This document shows positions 8,150 to 16,878 of a DNA stretch of 30,321 bases, piece by piece. This DNA comes from Syntrophomonas_A sp050258735 (GTDB taxonomy: Bacteria > Bacillota > Syntrophomonadia > Syntrophomonadales > Syntrophomonadaceae). Position numbers and translations under genes: made by a program. The notes below the pieces were generated by a model. The model was not told the DNA's origin and did no database searches. It saw only the letters and a list, made by a program, of their open reading frames with translations. Every line of letters begins with the position of its first letter. The stretch's first letter is position 1. The stretch covers positions 1 through 30,321 of the forward strand of contig JBLMZJ010000067.1 of NCBI GenBank assembly GCA_050258735.1. The letters are read 5' to 3'.

Positions 8150-9269
8150 TTGGGATGCGGCGGTCGATATAGTTATAATCGGGGCCGGAGTGATCGGATT
8201 GGCGATAGCCGGTGAATTATCTGCCGCGTATCCCCGGCTTGATATCATTCTGGTGGAGAAAAACGAGAATTATGGGCAGGAAACCTCGAGCCGCAGCAGC
8301 GAGGTCATCCATGCCGGGATCTACTATCCGGAAACCAGTCTCAAAGGCAAGTTGTGCCGGCAGGGCAATCAATTGCTGTATAGGTACTGTGAACTGAACC
8401 GGGTCGGTCATCGCCGCTGCGGTAAGGTTATAATTGCTGTCGATCAGGATGAATTGCACCACTTGCAGGAGGTCTTTGCCCAGGGGCAGGCCAATGGGGT
8501 AAGGCTGGAGTGGCTGACTTCAAGCGAATTGCAGAAACGGATTCCTGAGGTAAATGCAATAGCAGGTATCTGGTCACCTGATACCGGGATAGTCGACAGC
8601 CGGGGTCTGATGTATTCCTATTACTATCGTGCCAGGGAACAGGGGGTGACGGTTATGCTAAAGGCCCCCGTCCTGGCCATTCAAAAGCTGGATCAGGATT
8701 ATCTGGTCACTCTCCCCGGAGAGACTATCAAAAGCCGCATGGTAGTTAATGCTGCTGGTCTCTACAGTGACCAAATAGCAGCCATGCCGGGTCTGGACAT
8801 AGATGAGTGCGGTTACCGTCTCCATTACTGCCGGGGAGAATACTACCGGCTTCGGCCGCGTCGTTCTATTGATCATCTGGTCTATCCTCTGCCGGAGAGA
8901 GCCGGTCTGGGCATTCACCTGACCCTGGACCTCAATGGCGGGCAGCGTCTGGGGCCGGATTTCTGTTATGTAGATAAGATCGATTATAAAATGGACGACA
9001 GTGCACTTGAGGCTTTCTACCAGTCAGCCCGGCGTTATCTGCCCTGGCTGGAGAGAGATGATCTTATCCCCGATTATTGTGGTATACGTCCCAAGCTGCA
9101 GGCGCCAGGCGAAGATTTTCGGGACTTTATCATTAAAGAAGAGTCTGACCGGGGATATCGTGGGTTGATAAGCCTGATCGGTCTGGAATCCCCCGGGTTG
9201 ACCTCCAGTCTGGCAGTGGGTCAATATGTGACTCAATTAGTCAAACAATTTATCAGATTGGGAGAATGA
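8136..9269 (+). CDS. FAD-dependent oxidoreductase, LhgO / L-2-hydroxyglutarate dehydrogenase-like
   Basis: About 377 residues of the DAO fold. The dinucleotide-binding motif is VIIGAGVIGL (GxGxxG at 16-21), then an acidic strand end LVEKN. The segment SSRSSEVIHAGIYYP and the C-terminal CGIRPKL resemble L-2-hydroxyglutarate dehydrogenase (LhgO/YgaF), which oxidises L-2-hydroxyglutarate to 2-oxoglutarate and feeds electrons to the quinone pool. Substrate assignment is by family resemblance; glycerol-3-phosphate or other 2-hydroxyacids are possible. Start: GTG 8136 after GGGGAAGGGG, overlapping the yhaM-like gene by 14 bases. An ATG at 8046 is in frame but adds 30 residues read out of frame from the upstream gene. 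Confidence 0.88.
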   Translation: MTKNSWDAAVDIVIIGAGVIGLAIAGELSAAYPRLDIILVEKNENYGQETSSRSSEVIHAGIYYPETSLKGKLCRQGNQLLYRYCELNRVGHRRCGKVIIAVDQDELHHLQEVFAQGQANGVRLEWLTSSELQKRIPEVNAIAGIWSPDTGIVDSRGLMYSYYYRAREQGVTVMLKAPVLAIQKLDQDYLVTLPGETIKSRMVVNAAGLYSDQIAAMPGLDIDECGYRLHYCRGEYYRLRPRRSIDHLVYPLPERAGLGIHLTLDLNGGQRLGPDFCYVDKIDYKMDDSALEAFYQSARRYLPWLERDDLIPDYCGIRPKLQAPGEDFRDFIIKEESDRGYRGLISLIGLESPGLTSSLAVGQYVTQLVKQFIRLGE

Positions 9270-9274
9270 GGATT

Positions 9275-9901
9275 ATGGATAAGAAACAGAAGATATGGGT
9301 CGTATTGTTTGTAATAATAGCGGGGTTAACTTATTTTGTACATAATGCTGGCTATTATCTCGTCAGGGAAGACAAATTGGTTTCAGCAGATGTAATCGTG
9401 GTGCTGATGGGAGGCGGGCCGGAGCGTATTCTGGAAGCGGTGGATCTGTACAAAGCCGGTTATGGCAATAGGATATTAATGGTCGAAAACGACCAACCGG
9501 GATATAAGCTGTTGAAAAGCCGCAAAGTGTCTATTCCCCGTGAAGCCGACCTGAACAAATCAATAGGGATGCAGTTGGGGGTGCCGTCCAATGCCTTCAT
9601 CATTCTGCCCGGTGATGCTCAGAGCACTCAAGAGGAGGCCACCCACATCAAAAAGTATCTTAAGGCACATCCCGAGTTGGGGAGTATCATACTGGTATCT
9701 TCCCGTTACCACACCTATCGGTCCGCGAAGATATTTGAGCGTATCCTTAACCGGGATAGCGGTAAAAAAATATCGATAATAGCACGTCCCAGCCGTTATA
9801 GCGCCTTCAATGAGAAGGCCTGGTGGAAGTCGCAGGAAGACGCCGAACAGGTAGTCTATGAGTACGTCAAACTGGTTGCGTTTTATACCATCGACCGTTA
9901 G
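9275..9901 (+). CDS. DUF218 / YdcF-family membrane-anchored protein
   Basis: About 208 residues. One N-terminal hydrophobic segment (about 7-25) is followed by a DUF218 domain starting at DVIVVLMGGGPERILEAVDLYKAG. The domain continues through QSTQEEATHIKKYL and SSRYHTYRSAKIF, which are conserved in YdcF/SanA/ElyC proteins. These are linked to envelope barrier function in enterobacteria, but the biochemical activity is unsettled, and none should be inferred here. Start: ATG 9275, ten bases after GGGAG; the ATG at 9266 overlaps the previous stop (ATGA) but is only one base from that site. The 3' end overlaps the convergent lipoprotein gene by four bases. Confidence 0.85.
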   Translation: MDKKQKIWVVLFVIIAGLTYFVHNAGYYLVREDKLVSADVIVVLMGGGPERILEAVDLYKAGYGNRILMVENDQPGYKLLKSRKVSIPREADLNKSIGMQLGVPSNAFIILPGDAQSTQEEATHIKKYLKAHPELGSIILVSSRYHTYRSAKIFERILNRDSGKKISIIARPSRYSAFNEKAWWKSQEDAEQVVYEYVKLVAFYTIDR

Positions 9902-10566
9902 TCACTGCCCTTTGCTGCCCCGATCCGATAGCCGGTCAGCGTAGAGGAGACTGTCTCACCATTGCTGACAAACTCTCGTTTGACCAGGCCTACCCCTTTG
10001 CCGTAATATTCGTGGATAACATAGTCCGGACCGTCCATCCTGATATGCAGGCAGTTCGTGAAAGAACCGGACGGGGTATCCATGGCAGCCTTCAAGCTTA
10101 CTATCCTGCGTTTGATGTTGTCATCATTCTGCCAACTGTTACCGTTCTTCATAGGGCCTTGAATGATCACGGTCTTATCGTTTGAGGTAAAGCCGCCATT
10201 CAGGATGTTTTTGTTGTTATAGGACTCTCCCCGGGTATAGACGCGGGTAACGGCCCGGTCAGTGGTCTGATAAACCGAAGCACTGACAGTACCGCCATTG
10301 GCCTCTCTGACCTGGGCGAAGTCGTTTTTAACATATTCCACCTGTCGTTCGAAGGAAGCATATTCATTTCCGGCCCCCTGATAGGTCCAGGTACTGCCTG
10401 CCTTCAGCGGAAAGTAGTCACCGGGTACTGCAGATTTGGTTGCGGCCGGTTTTACTTTCGGAGTCGTTCCTTTGTTGGCATTGTTGTTGGTTTTGGTATT
10501 AGTGCATCCGCCGATCAGCAGCAATAATAATATGCTAAATAACACAAACCAGCGCTGTTTTATCAT
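9898..10566 (-). CDS. putative lipoprotein of unknown function
   Basis: 222 residues. A charged N-terminus and hydrophobic stretch end in the lipobox LIGGC (Cys21), predicting lipid attachment after signal peptidase II cleavage. A low-complexity Asn/Thr/Lys linker (22-45) precedes a single domain starting near DYFPLKAGSTWTYQG, a motif seen in uncharacterised extracellular beta-rich lipoproteins. The ATG is preceded by GGAGGG. It is convergent with the DUF218 gene, with stops overlapping by four bases, so no terminator fits between them. The 151-base gap upstream (10567-10717) is AT-rich near 10600-10640 and contains TATAAT-like sequences on this strand. I cannot assign a role. Confidence 0.85.
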   Translation of the reverse strand: MIKQRWFVLFSILLLLLIGGCTNTKTNNNANKGTTPKVKPAATKSAVPGDYFPLKAGSTWTYQGAGNEYASFERQVEYVKNDFAQVREANGGTVSASVYQTTDRAVTRVYTRGESYNNKNILNGGFTSNDKTVIIQGPMKNGNSWQNDDNIKRRIVSLKAAMDTPSGSFTNCLHIRMDGPDYVIHEYYGKGVGLVKREFVSNGETVSSTLTGYRIGAAKGSD

Positions 10567-10717
10567 ACTGATCCCTCCACTATTGGATTATCCATTGATT
10601 TTTGCTACATTATATTATAACCCTGTTAACAATAATTACGCATGGAAGGCGAGTTTTCTGGCACTTTCCCGGCGGGGAAAAGCAGAGAACAGATGAGGAG
10701 GAGTGTTATTACGCATA

Positions 10718-11506
10718 TCAAGCTGTGATGACGGCAGTGACCAGTTTGGGAGGGATAAGATCAAAGCCTGGTTCTGGTTGGATGGTATTCCGGTCTGAGT
10801 GTTTGCTCACTTCGCAAAGCACATAAACCGGTATGGAGTAGGCACTGGCCGCCTGAGCCAAAGCCATGCTGGGGTACCCGTTGATTACCGACCCATCAGC
10901 CAGCACCGTATCAGCACCCAAGACCACCATATCTGCCTTTCCTGCATGATCCGCAATCTTTCCATCTTCAATCAGCGTACTAGTTATGCCCTGCTCGGCC
11001 AGCTCACGGGCCATATTTGTTCCATAGGCAGGTTGACCGTCCTGGAGTCGGGAAACGGCTATCAAAAGGCTGAAGTCCTTGCCCTGTTGGCTGGCTATCA
11101 GCAGGCTGGCAATGATCGTTGAACTGTAACTGCCGGTGAATATAGTATTTCCTTGGTCAATTAATGAGGCACCGGCTTTGATCAACTGGCTTCTGGATAC
11201 CTCCCACCGCTGTATGAGATCCTCGGTCAATCTGACCATATATGATGGCAGGTCGTCGGTCAGCGGACTTTGCTTGATCTCGGCCAGAAAGCATTGCATA
11301 TAGTGATTGATCGAGTGCATATTGGGCCGAACCTGGGATAACTCAAGGGCAACTTCGGTCAGAGCTGTAAGATAATGGTCCGGGGAGTTGGAAGGCAAAC
11401 CGCAAGCCGCCAGATGAAGGATCTCCAAGGCCTGCCGGGTCAAAGTACTGGCGCCGTTTACACGATCATTGCGGATCGCCTCGATCAACTCAGCGAGAGT
11501 CTTCAT
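10718..11506 (-). CDS. eIF2B alpha/beta/delta-like protein, catalytic Cys absent
   Basis: 262 residues of the eIF2B/MtnA/ribose-1,5-bisphosphate isomerase superfamily. There is a helical N-terminal half (about 1-115), then a Rossmann-like C-terminal half. GADTVLADGSVIN (197-209) keeps the conserved Asp199, and the end FDLIPPKLVTAVIT is typical. Isomerases of the family use a Cys in a THCN/S-like loop; here that loop reads FTGSYSS (123-129) with no Cys, closer to eIF2B alpha itself. Isomerase activity is therefore doubtful; sugar-phosphate or nucleotide binding is possible but unproven. The ATG overlaps the Nudix stop as ATGA, so the pair is translationally coupled. The longer in-frame extension to 11656 overlaps the Nudix gene and is not adopted. 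Confidence 0.85.
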   Translation of the reverse strand: MKTLAELIEAIRNDRVNGASTLTRQALEILHLAACGLPSNSPDHYLTALTEVALELSQVRPNMHSINHYMQCFLAEIKQSPLTDDLPSYMVRLTEDLIQRWEVSRSQLIKAGASLIDQGNTIFTGSYSSTIIASLLIASQQGKDFSLLIAVSRLQDGQPAYGTNMARELAEQGITSTLIEDGKIADHAGKADMVVLGADTVLADGSVINGYPSMALAQAASAYSIPVYVLCEVSKHSDRNTIQPEPGFDLIPPKLVTAVITA

Positions 11507-11907
11507 TGGACCCGCTCCCAGGCCGAATAGAGACCAGGAACGGTAACATGATCCCTGATCTCCTCGGGGTCGATCCACTTGAACTGGGTATGCTCCCAGT
11601 CGATCTTTACCAGTTCGGGGTTCTGCACCCTGAAGCGAAAAGGATGGACCACCCACTTCTTCCCCAGTCTGTCATCAGGGATCTCCAGGGTATCCCCGAC
11701 CTTTATCAATTCTAACTGTTCCCGACCCAGGGATGCTTCTTCGGCAATCTCCTGCCAGGCCTGGTTCAGGGCATCCACTCCCGGCTCTATATATCCGCTG
11801 ATCCCAGCCCAGCGCTCCGTGTAGCTTCCAACCTTTGCGCTGCGCTGCAGGATAAGTATCTTGTTGTCGTGTTCCAGGAAACAGGTTACCACATGGGATT
11901 CCTGCAT
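11503..11907 (-). CDS. Nudix hydrolase with partly degenerate Nudix box
   Basis: 134 residues, single Nudix domain (VTCFLEHDNKILILQRS ... WAGISGYIEPG). Measured against GX5EX7REUXEEXGU, the box starts at Gly38 and keeps the metal-binding Glu53, Glu56 and Glu57. It has Val44 for Glu, Gln52 for Arg and Ser59 for Gly. Such proteins usually cleave nucleoside diphosphates linked to another group; these changes may mean altered substrate or weak activity. The ATG follows GGAGG closely. It is the first gene of a two-gene minus-strand operon with the eIF2B-like gene, and the 223-base gap to the divergent CoA-transferase gene must hold both promoters. Confidence 0.87.
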   Translation of the reverse strand: MQESHVVTCFLEHDNKILILQRSAKVGSYTERWAGISGYIEPGVDALNQAWQEIAEEASLGREQLELIKVGDTLEIPDDRLGKKWVVHPFRFRVQNPELVKIDWEHTQFKWIDPEEIRDHVTVPGLYSAWERVQ

Positions 11908-12130
11908 GTTACATCCTCCATCATCTAGTGTCTTCTTTTGTGCTAATCATATTACGCATGAAAATCCCAGTCAACAGAGTGCTTAAGCAGGAGAACGAAC
12001 GGTATGAGCCAGAAAAGATGATGCATGCAAATAATAGAAATAAATGAAAGAATATGTAACAATAGTTTTGTAAAACCATATAAGGACCCATAAACCAGAT
12101 GGATCATTAAACTTTAAGGGAGGTATACTC

Positions 12131-13312
12131 ATGACCATGCCGCTGGAAGGCATACGGGTATTAGACCTGTCCCGGGTCATGGCCGGACCATTTTGCGGTC
12201 AGCTGCTAGCGGATTTCGGGGCGGAGGTGATCAAGATCGAAGACCCCTGGGGAGGAGACTCGGCCCGGTCCCAACCGCCTTTTATCAAAGGTACCGGCAG
12301 TATCTTTTATGTACTCAACCGTAATAAAAAAAGCCTCACCCTGGACCTAAAGAAGGAAGAGGGGAAGGAGATACTGCGCCGCCTGGTCAGAGAAAGCGAT
12401 GTGCTGATCGAACAGTTCAGACCTGGCGTCATGGATAAACTCGGTTTGGGTTATGGAATACTCAGTGATATCAATCCGGGCTTGGTTTACTGTGCCCTGA
12501 CCGGTTACGGCCAGACCGGGCCCATGTCATCTTCTCCGTCACATGACCTGAATTATCAAAGCCTGTCCGGTGTAGCGCTGCACTATCGCCGGCCAGGAGA
12601 AAAACCGTTGTTGCCGCCGATCGGTTGGATGGCCCTGGCTGGCGGGACACTGTATGCCGCAATTGCGATAATGATGGCATTATACCAGAGGACTAAAACC
12701 GGCAAGGGCCAAATGTGTGATGTGGCGATGCTGGACGGAGCTGTCAGTCTGGTTGTCCAACTGCTGGCTGAGCGGGCGGGATGGGGAGATCTTCCCCATC
12801 CGGGCAAGTTATTGCTTTGCGGTGGTTTTGCTTCATATAATATCTATCCTACCAGTGACAGGAAATATGTGGCCCTGGCAATGGGTGAACGCAAGTTCTG
12901 GGAGGAGTTCTGCATAAAAATTGGCCGTCCGGAACTCGGTATCGCCCAATGGGACCCCAACCGTCAGGAAGAAATAATCGAAGCGGTCACAGACTTCTTC
13001 ATGACCCGGACCGCTAGGGAATGGGAGGAGCACTTTTACGGCAGCAATATTTGTGTTACTCAGCTGCTGGATGTCGACGAGGTATGTACACATCCCCAAA
13101 TAGTATCGCGGGATATGATCACCCGTCTGGCCGATTTTGTCAAACCGGGAGAGGATCTCTGTTTGAGTGGGGTCCCCTTTAAATTATCGGAAACACCGGG
13201 ACAATTAAAGGCCAAATTCCCGGAGCTGGGGCAAGACAATGGGGAAATATTAACGTATCTGGGTTATGGAAACGAGGATATAGCTTCTTTGCATGACAAA
13301 GGAATAATATAA
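12131..13312 (+). CDS. class III CoA-transferase (CaiB/BaiF family), copy 1
   Basis: 393 residues. The opening PLEGIRVLDLSRVMAGPFC and the NRNKKSLTLDLK and GYGQTGP motifs define the CaiB/BaiF family. The family's catalytic Asp is probably Asp139 in SHDLNYQSLSG. The second Asp used by alpha-methylacyl-CoA racemases (in a DxGGG motif) is not present at MALAGG, so a CoA-transferase fits better than a racemase. The acid substrates are unknown. The start has AAGGGAGG upstream. The gene is followed by its own terminator and then by a close paralogue of identical length. In syntrophic anaerobes such enzymes activate carboxylic acids, but linking it to a pathway is inference. Confidence 0.9.
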   Translation: MTMPLEGIRVLDLSRVMAGPFCGQLLADFGAEVIKIEDPWGGDSARSQPPFIKGTGSIFYVLNRNKKSLTLDLKKEEGKEILRRLVRESDVLIEQFRPGVMDKLGLGYGILSDINPGLVYCALTGYGQTGPMSSSPSHDLNYQSLSGVALHYRRPGEKPLLPPIGWMALAGGTLYAAIAIMMALYQRTKTGKGQMCDVAMLDGAVSLVVQLLAERAGWGDLPHPGKLLLCGGFASYNIYPTSDRKYVALAMGERKFWEEFCIKIGRPELGIAQWDPNRQEEIIEAVTDFFMTRTAREWEEHFYGSNICVTQLLDVDEVCTHPQIVSRDMITRLADFVKPGEDLCLSGVPFKLSETPGQLKAKFPELGQDNGEILTYLGYGNEDIASLHDKGII

Positions 13313-13324
13313 TAGCCAGGCAGT

Positions 13325-13370
13325 AAGGGACGGGGTCCGGTTGTTCGGATGGCCCGGCCCTTTGTGTTTT
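13325..13370 (+). terminator. intrinsic terminator between the CaiB paralogues
   Basis: AAGGG (13325-13329) pairs with CCCTT (13358-13362). Inside, CGGG (13331-13334) pairs with CCCG (13353-13356), and a small CCG/CGG tip lies within. TTTGTGTTTT follows. It suggests the two paralogues are separate transcription units. Confidence 0.65.
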
Positions 13371-13516
13371 CAGCCATTATTAAGGGTGGTCTATTTTGAA
13401 CCTGAGTTGCAGGAATAAATACGTAAAAGTAGAAGAAATGATTATCAAACTGTGACGATCAGAAGGTGTATTTCATTCGTGTCAACGTAAATAACAAAGG
13501 TTTGAGGTGGTTTTAA

Positions 13517-14698
13517 ATGACAATGCCGCTGGAGGGTATTCGGGTACTGGATCTGTCCCGGGTCATCGCAGGGCCCTTTTGCACTCAATTGCTGGCTGAT
13601 TACGGGGCTGAAGTCATCAAGGTAGAAGACCGGCAGGGCGGGGATCCCTCGCGTCTGCAGGCGCCTCTCATCAACGGCATAGGCAGCCTGTTCTACCTGG
13701 TCAATCGCAACAAGAAAAGCCTGGCTCTGGATCTGAAACAGGAAGGCGGCAAGGAAATCCTGCGCCGTTTAGTGCGGGAAGCCGATATCCTGATCGAACA
13801 GTTTCGGCCCGGGGTCATGGATAAACTGGGCCTGGGTTATGAGAGCCTGAAACGGGAAAACCCGCGTCTGATATACTGTTCACTCAGCGGATACGGTCAG
13901 ACCGGCCCCATGTCGACTGCTCCCTCCCATGATCTTAATTTTCAAAGTCTAGCCGGGATGGCTCTGCTTAACGGCCTTCCCGGGGACACCCCCCTGGTAC
14001 CTCCGCTCACTCTGATGGCTATGGCTGGTGGATCTCTTTATGCATTTGCCGCTATTATGATGGCACTTTACCAGCGTACCAGGACAGGAGAAGGGCAATA
14101 TTGCGACGTAGCTATATTGGATGGTGCCGTGAGCCTGACAGTTCAGCTATTGGCGGACCGGGCTGGCTGGAGCAGACTGCCCCGACCGGGTGAGGGAGTG
14201 TATGCCGGGGGTTTTGCCTGCTACAATATCTATGCCACCAGTGATGGAGCTTACGTTAGCCTGGCAGCGGTAGAGGACAGGTTCTGGAAGGATTTCTGCA
14301 CTGATATGGGCCATCCCGAATTTGCTGCTGCCCAGTGGGATCCCTCACAGCAGGAAATGATCAAGAAGAGAGTTCAGGAATATTTCCTGACCCGGGCCCG
14401 GAGCGACTGGGAGGAGCACTTCTCGGACAGTGACATCTGTTTCAGTCCGCTGCTGGACCTGGATGAGATGTGCCGGCATCCCCAAATCAATGACCGCGAG
14501 ATGATAACCAGGCTGGAAGACTTCGCTGGGCCGGGTTGCGATCTCTGCCTGACCGGATTACCGGTCAAGATGTCAGCTGGCCCGATTGGGATCAAGGCCG
14601 AGTTCGCTGCCTTGGGAGAACAGAATGAGAAAATCATGCGTGAGTTGGGTTACGGAGATGAAGAGATAGCTCGCTTCCGTGAACAGAAAGTCATATGA
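13517..14698 (+). CDS. class III CoA-transferase (CaiB/BaiF family), copy 2
   Basis: 393 residues, same length as the previous gene and by eye roughly two-thirds identical along its whole length, so a tandem duplication. It shares PLEGIRVLDLSRV, NRNKKSL, GYGQTGPMS and the putative catalytic Asp in SHDLNFQSLAG, and likewise lacks the racemase DxGGG Asp (MAMAGG instead). Differences cluster at residues 39-56 and 151-165 and in the C-terminal third. These surround the CoA/acyl cleft in the family, so the copies may differ in substrate. The start has GAGGTGG upstream. The 123-base spacer after the first copy's terminator leaves room for a promoter, but none is clear. Confidence 0.9.
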   Translation: MTMPLEGIRVLDLSRVIAGPFCTQLLADYGAEVIKVEDRQGGDPSRLQAPLINGIGSLFYLVNRNKKSLALDLKQEGGKEILRRLVREADILIEQFRPGVMDKLGLGYESLKRENPRLIYCSLSGYGQTGPMSTAPSHDLNFQSLAGMALLNGLPGDTPLVPPLTLMAMAGGSLYAFAAIMMALYQRTRTGEGQYCDVAILDGAVSLTVQLLADRAGWSRLPRPGEGVYAGGFACYNIYATSDGAYVSLAAVEDRFWKDFCTDMGHPEFAAAQWDPSQQEMIKKRVQEYFLTRARSDWEEHFSDSDICFSPLLDLDEMCRHPQINDREMITRLEDFAGPGCDLCLTGLPVKMSAGPIGIKAEFAALGEQNEKIMRELGYGDEEIARFREQKVI

Positions 14699-14790
14699 CC
14701 CTGGCAAAGCACCAACCTTAATATAATCCAGCCATCACAGCCATAATATATATCAAAATATGTGGTGAAGCTGGTGGAAGCATCAAACAG

Positions 14791-15891
14791 TTGATCGGCG
14801 GGTTGCTTTTTGCAGGTACCATAATCGGGGCAGGGATCCTGGGTTTACCCTTTGCCCTGGCCCAGGGTGGTTTTGTCCTGGGAGCCCTGCTTCTCTTGCT
14901 GGGAGCCTTTTTTGCCTGGCTGTCGGCCGCTCAGATCGGGGCACTAGTCTATGAACAGGGGCCGGAGAAGCCGTTGACCAGTATAATTGAGAACTATATG
15001 GGTCGCCGTATGTCCTACCTTGCTTTGGGTGCCATTCTTTTTTCATCTTATGGAGCCCTGATCGCCTATCCCCTGGCTATCGGACAGATCGGCTCCACCC
15101 TGCTGCATTTACCGGCCTGGGTGGGTGCTCTGCTGTTTATCCTCCTTATGACTGGTCTGCTTAGCCGGAAACTGAATGAGAGTAATCAGGTAGATGCCAT
15201 CATCACCCTGGCCCTGGTGGTACTGCTGCTATGGGTGCTGCTGCGTTCCCTTCCCCAGGTCAGGCTGGATAACTTCCTGTTTTCTTACCCTTCCCGCAGC
15301 CTGGGAGCATTTGGTGTCGTGATATTTGCCTTCGCCGGACATGTGGTCATCCCCAATGTAATTTCTTATATGAAGGCCAAAAGTTCAGAAGGGATCAGGG
15401 TCCTGGGTTGGAGTGTGGCCGCAGTGGGTCTGCTCTATCTGCTGTTTTTCGCCGTAGCTATTGGGGTGATGGGTACCGGAGTCACCCGAGTGGCGACTTT
15501 GGGACTGGCCCGGCGGGCCAGTCTGAGCTTGATTGTAGCCGGTCAGGTTTTTGCCGTCCTGGCTATTATTACTTCATTCTTTGGTCTGGCCATATCCCTG
15601 CGCATGACCTTTGAGAGCCAATTCCACCTGAAAAAGCCGATAGTGCTCGTAATGATACTGGTTCCGGTCTTGGCGGGTGCACTGCTTTTGGCCGGCAATC
15701 CGGGCGGGGCTTTTGTCAAGGTCCTGAATTATGCCGGCGGGATCGGTTCGGCCGTATATATAGGTCTGATTCTGGCTCTTATAATTGCTGACCGCCGTTA
15801 TCAGTTCAGGGTCCCCCTGGGTCGCAGTGGTGCCGGCGCTGCTATAATCTTTTACGGGCTGGCTATACTCTACACTCTCTTCCACGGTTAA
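14791..15891 (+). CDS. amino acid permease, hydroxy/aromatic amino acid (HAAAP/Tyr-Trp) type
   Basis: 366 residues and about ten to eleven hydrophobic helices, an integral membrane transporter. The first helix holds GTIIGAGILGLPFALAQGG, the signature of the APC superfamily branch that includes TyrP/Mtr/TnaB and SdaC. It probably imports an aromatic or hydroxy amino acid with a coupling ion; the substrate is not deducible. The start is uncertain: TTG 14791 has GGTGGAAG about a dozen bases upstream and no in-frame ATG or GTG precedes it closely. It follows the second CoA-transferase by 92 bases and converges on the SdpI-like gene, with only 14 bases between the stops. Confidence 0.85.
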   Translation: MIGGLLFAGTIIGAGILGLPFALAQGGFVLGALLLLLGAFFAWLSAAQIGALVYEQGPEKPLTSIIENYMGRRMSYLALGAILFSSYGALIAYPLAIGQIGSTLLHLPAWVGALLFILLMTGLLSRKLNESNQVDAIITLALVVLLLWVLLRSLPQVRLDNFLFSYPSRSLGAFGVVIFAFAGHVVIPNVISYMKAKSSEGIRVLGWSVAAVGLLYLLFFAVAIGVMGTGVTRVATLGLARRASLSLIVAGQVFAVLAIITSFFGLAISLRMTFESQFHLKKPIVLVMILVPVLAGALLLAGNPGGAFVKVLNYAGGIGSAVYIGLILALIIADRRYQFRVPLGRSGAGAAIIFYGLAILYTLFHG

Positions 15892-15905
15892 ATGCTGGTG
15901 CCAGT

Positions 15906-16802
15906 TTACTCGGCTGCCTTCAGTATCCTCCAGATATAGAACACCATAATCAGGGTCATACTGCCCAGCATGATCGGGTTGAAAGCAGGGTGGAGAGCTT
16001 CAGCCCGTCCTAGGGCGATCTGTAAGGTCATCCAGCTCAAGTAGGTAAAGGTCCAGACGGTTATGGCTTTCAGCCAGTTGATCATATCGATGCTCAGGCG
16101 CCACTGGCGGGGGGATACATTTTTACCGCTCATGGAAGGGGAGAGCCAGCGGATCATACTCATAAGGCCGTAAAGTACCAGGCTGATTACCGGCAGCATG
16201 ACCACCATCCCCTTGCCGCCCCAGGCGTCTACCTTGCCCCCGGCTCCGTAATGCTGGGGTATTTTGGCCGGCAGGTCCGGGTAGCAGATTATGACGGCTG
16301 CCAGGCCCAGAATTATGCCCAGCCAGGTCAGGCCCTCGAGTATATAGTCCAGGGCCGAAAAAGGGAGCCGGACCGACATATTGGATGAGGATCGGACGCT
16401 CTCGGATGACCTTTTCAGATTTTGTGCAGATGTTTGGGTACCGTACCTGGGGTTGCCGTCTTCATTGAAGTTACGTCGCAAATATGTTTCCGTGGCGACT
16501 ATAGTCAGAACGATACCCAGGGTCATTACCGTCATAACAATCAACAAACCATATCGGGCCAGCGGCTCCAGCCAGACCAGGAACCCGCACAACAGTGTTA
16601 TGATCCCGGTCAGGAGCAGGGCTTTACCGGAATAGCGATTGGCTGCTACCCAGGTTTCCGGGCTTTTCATGGACCAACTGGTACGATAGCCGGCGACCGG
16701 GTTCAGGTTGCTGCCTTTTTTCGCCATCAACAGGGTCAAGCCTCCGGCGAAGAGAAAAATCAATCCCAGATAGAGCGTATTCGGGGTCAATCGCATCAAC
16801 AT
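15906..16802 (-). CDS. SdpI-family membrane protein with permuted SdpI / DUF1648 domains
   Basis: 298 residues with about seven hydrophobic helices. The N-terminal half carries the SdpI signature (GYRTSWSMKSPETW and ANRYSGK, residues 38-60). The C-terminal half carries the DUF1648 motif, LPAKIPQHYGAGGKVDAWGGK region at 177-197. In B. subtilis SdpI, the immunity and signalling protein for the SdpC toxin, DUF1648 comes first; here the order is reversed. No SdpC-like toxin is nearby, so immunity is only one possibility. The ATG at 16802 follows AAAGGGGG; ATG at 16796 is an alternative. It lies downstream of the PH-domain gene on the same strand with a 76-base gap, probably one operon. Confidence 0.85.
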   Translation of the reverse strand: MLMRLTPNTLYLGLIFLFAGGLTLLMAKKGSNLNPVAGYRTSWSMKSPETWVAANRYSGKALLLTGIITLLCGFLVWLEPLARYGLLIVMTVMTLGIVLTIVATETYLRRNFNEDGNPRYGTQTSAQNLKRSSESVRSSSNMSVRLPFSALDYILEGLTWLGIILGLAAVIICYPDLPAKIPQHYGAGGKVDAWGGKGMVVMLPVISLVLYGLMSMIRWLSPSMSGKNVSPRQWRLSIDMINWLKAITVWTFTYLSWMTLQIALGRAEALHPAFNPIMLGSMTLIMVFYIWRILKAAE

Positions 16803-16878
16803 TTACCCCCTTTGGCAATAATGGTTTTCGGCCGTTTTATAGCCAGCCACATAAAACCGGCGTCATCTCGCCCCCCTA

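Noticed and set aside
10664..10683. CTTTCCC/GGGGAAAAG inverted repeat as a terminator for the eIF2B-like gene
   Set aside because: There is no T-run after the stem in the direction of transcription.
11507..11656. N-terminal extension of the eIF2B-like gene, which could suggest a fusion with the Nudix gene
   Set aside because: The extension lies in a different frame inside the Nudix gene. The ATGA overlap and family start at 11506 explain the arrangement.
15880..15920. Bidirectional terminator between the permease and the SdpI-like gene
   Set aside because: CTGGTGCCAG has too short a loop and no T-run on either strand.
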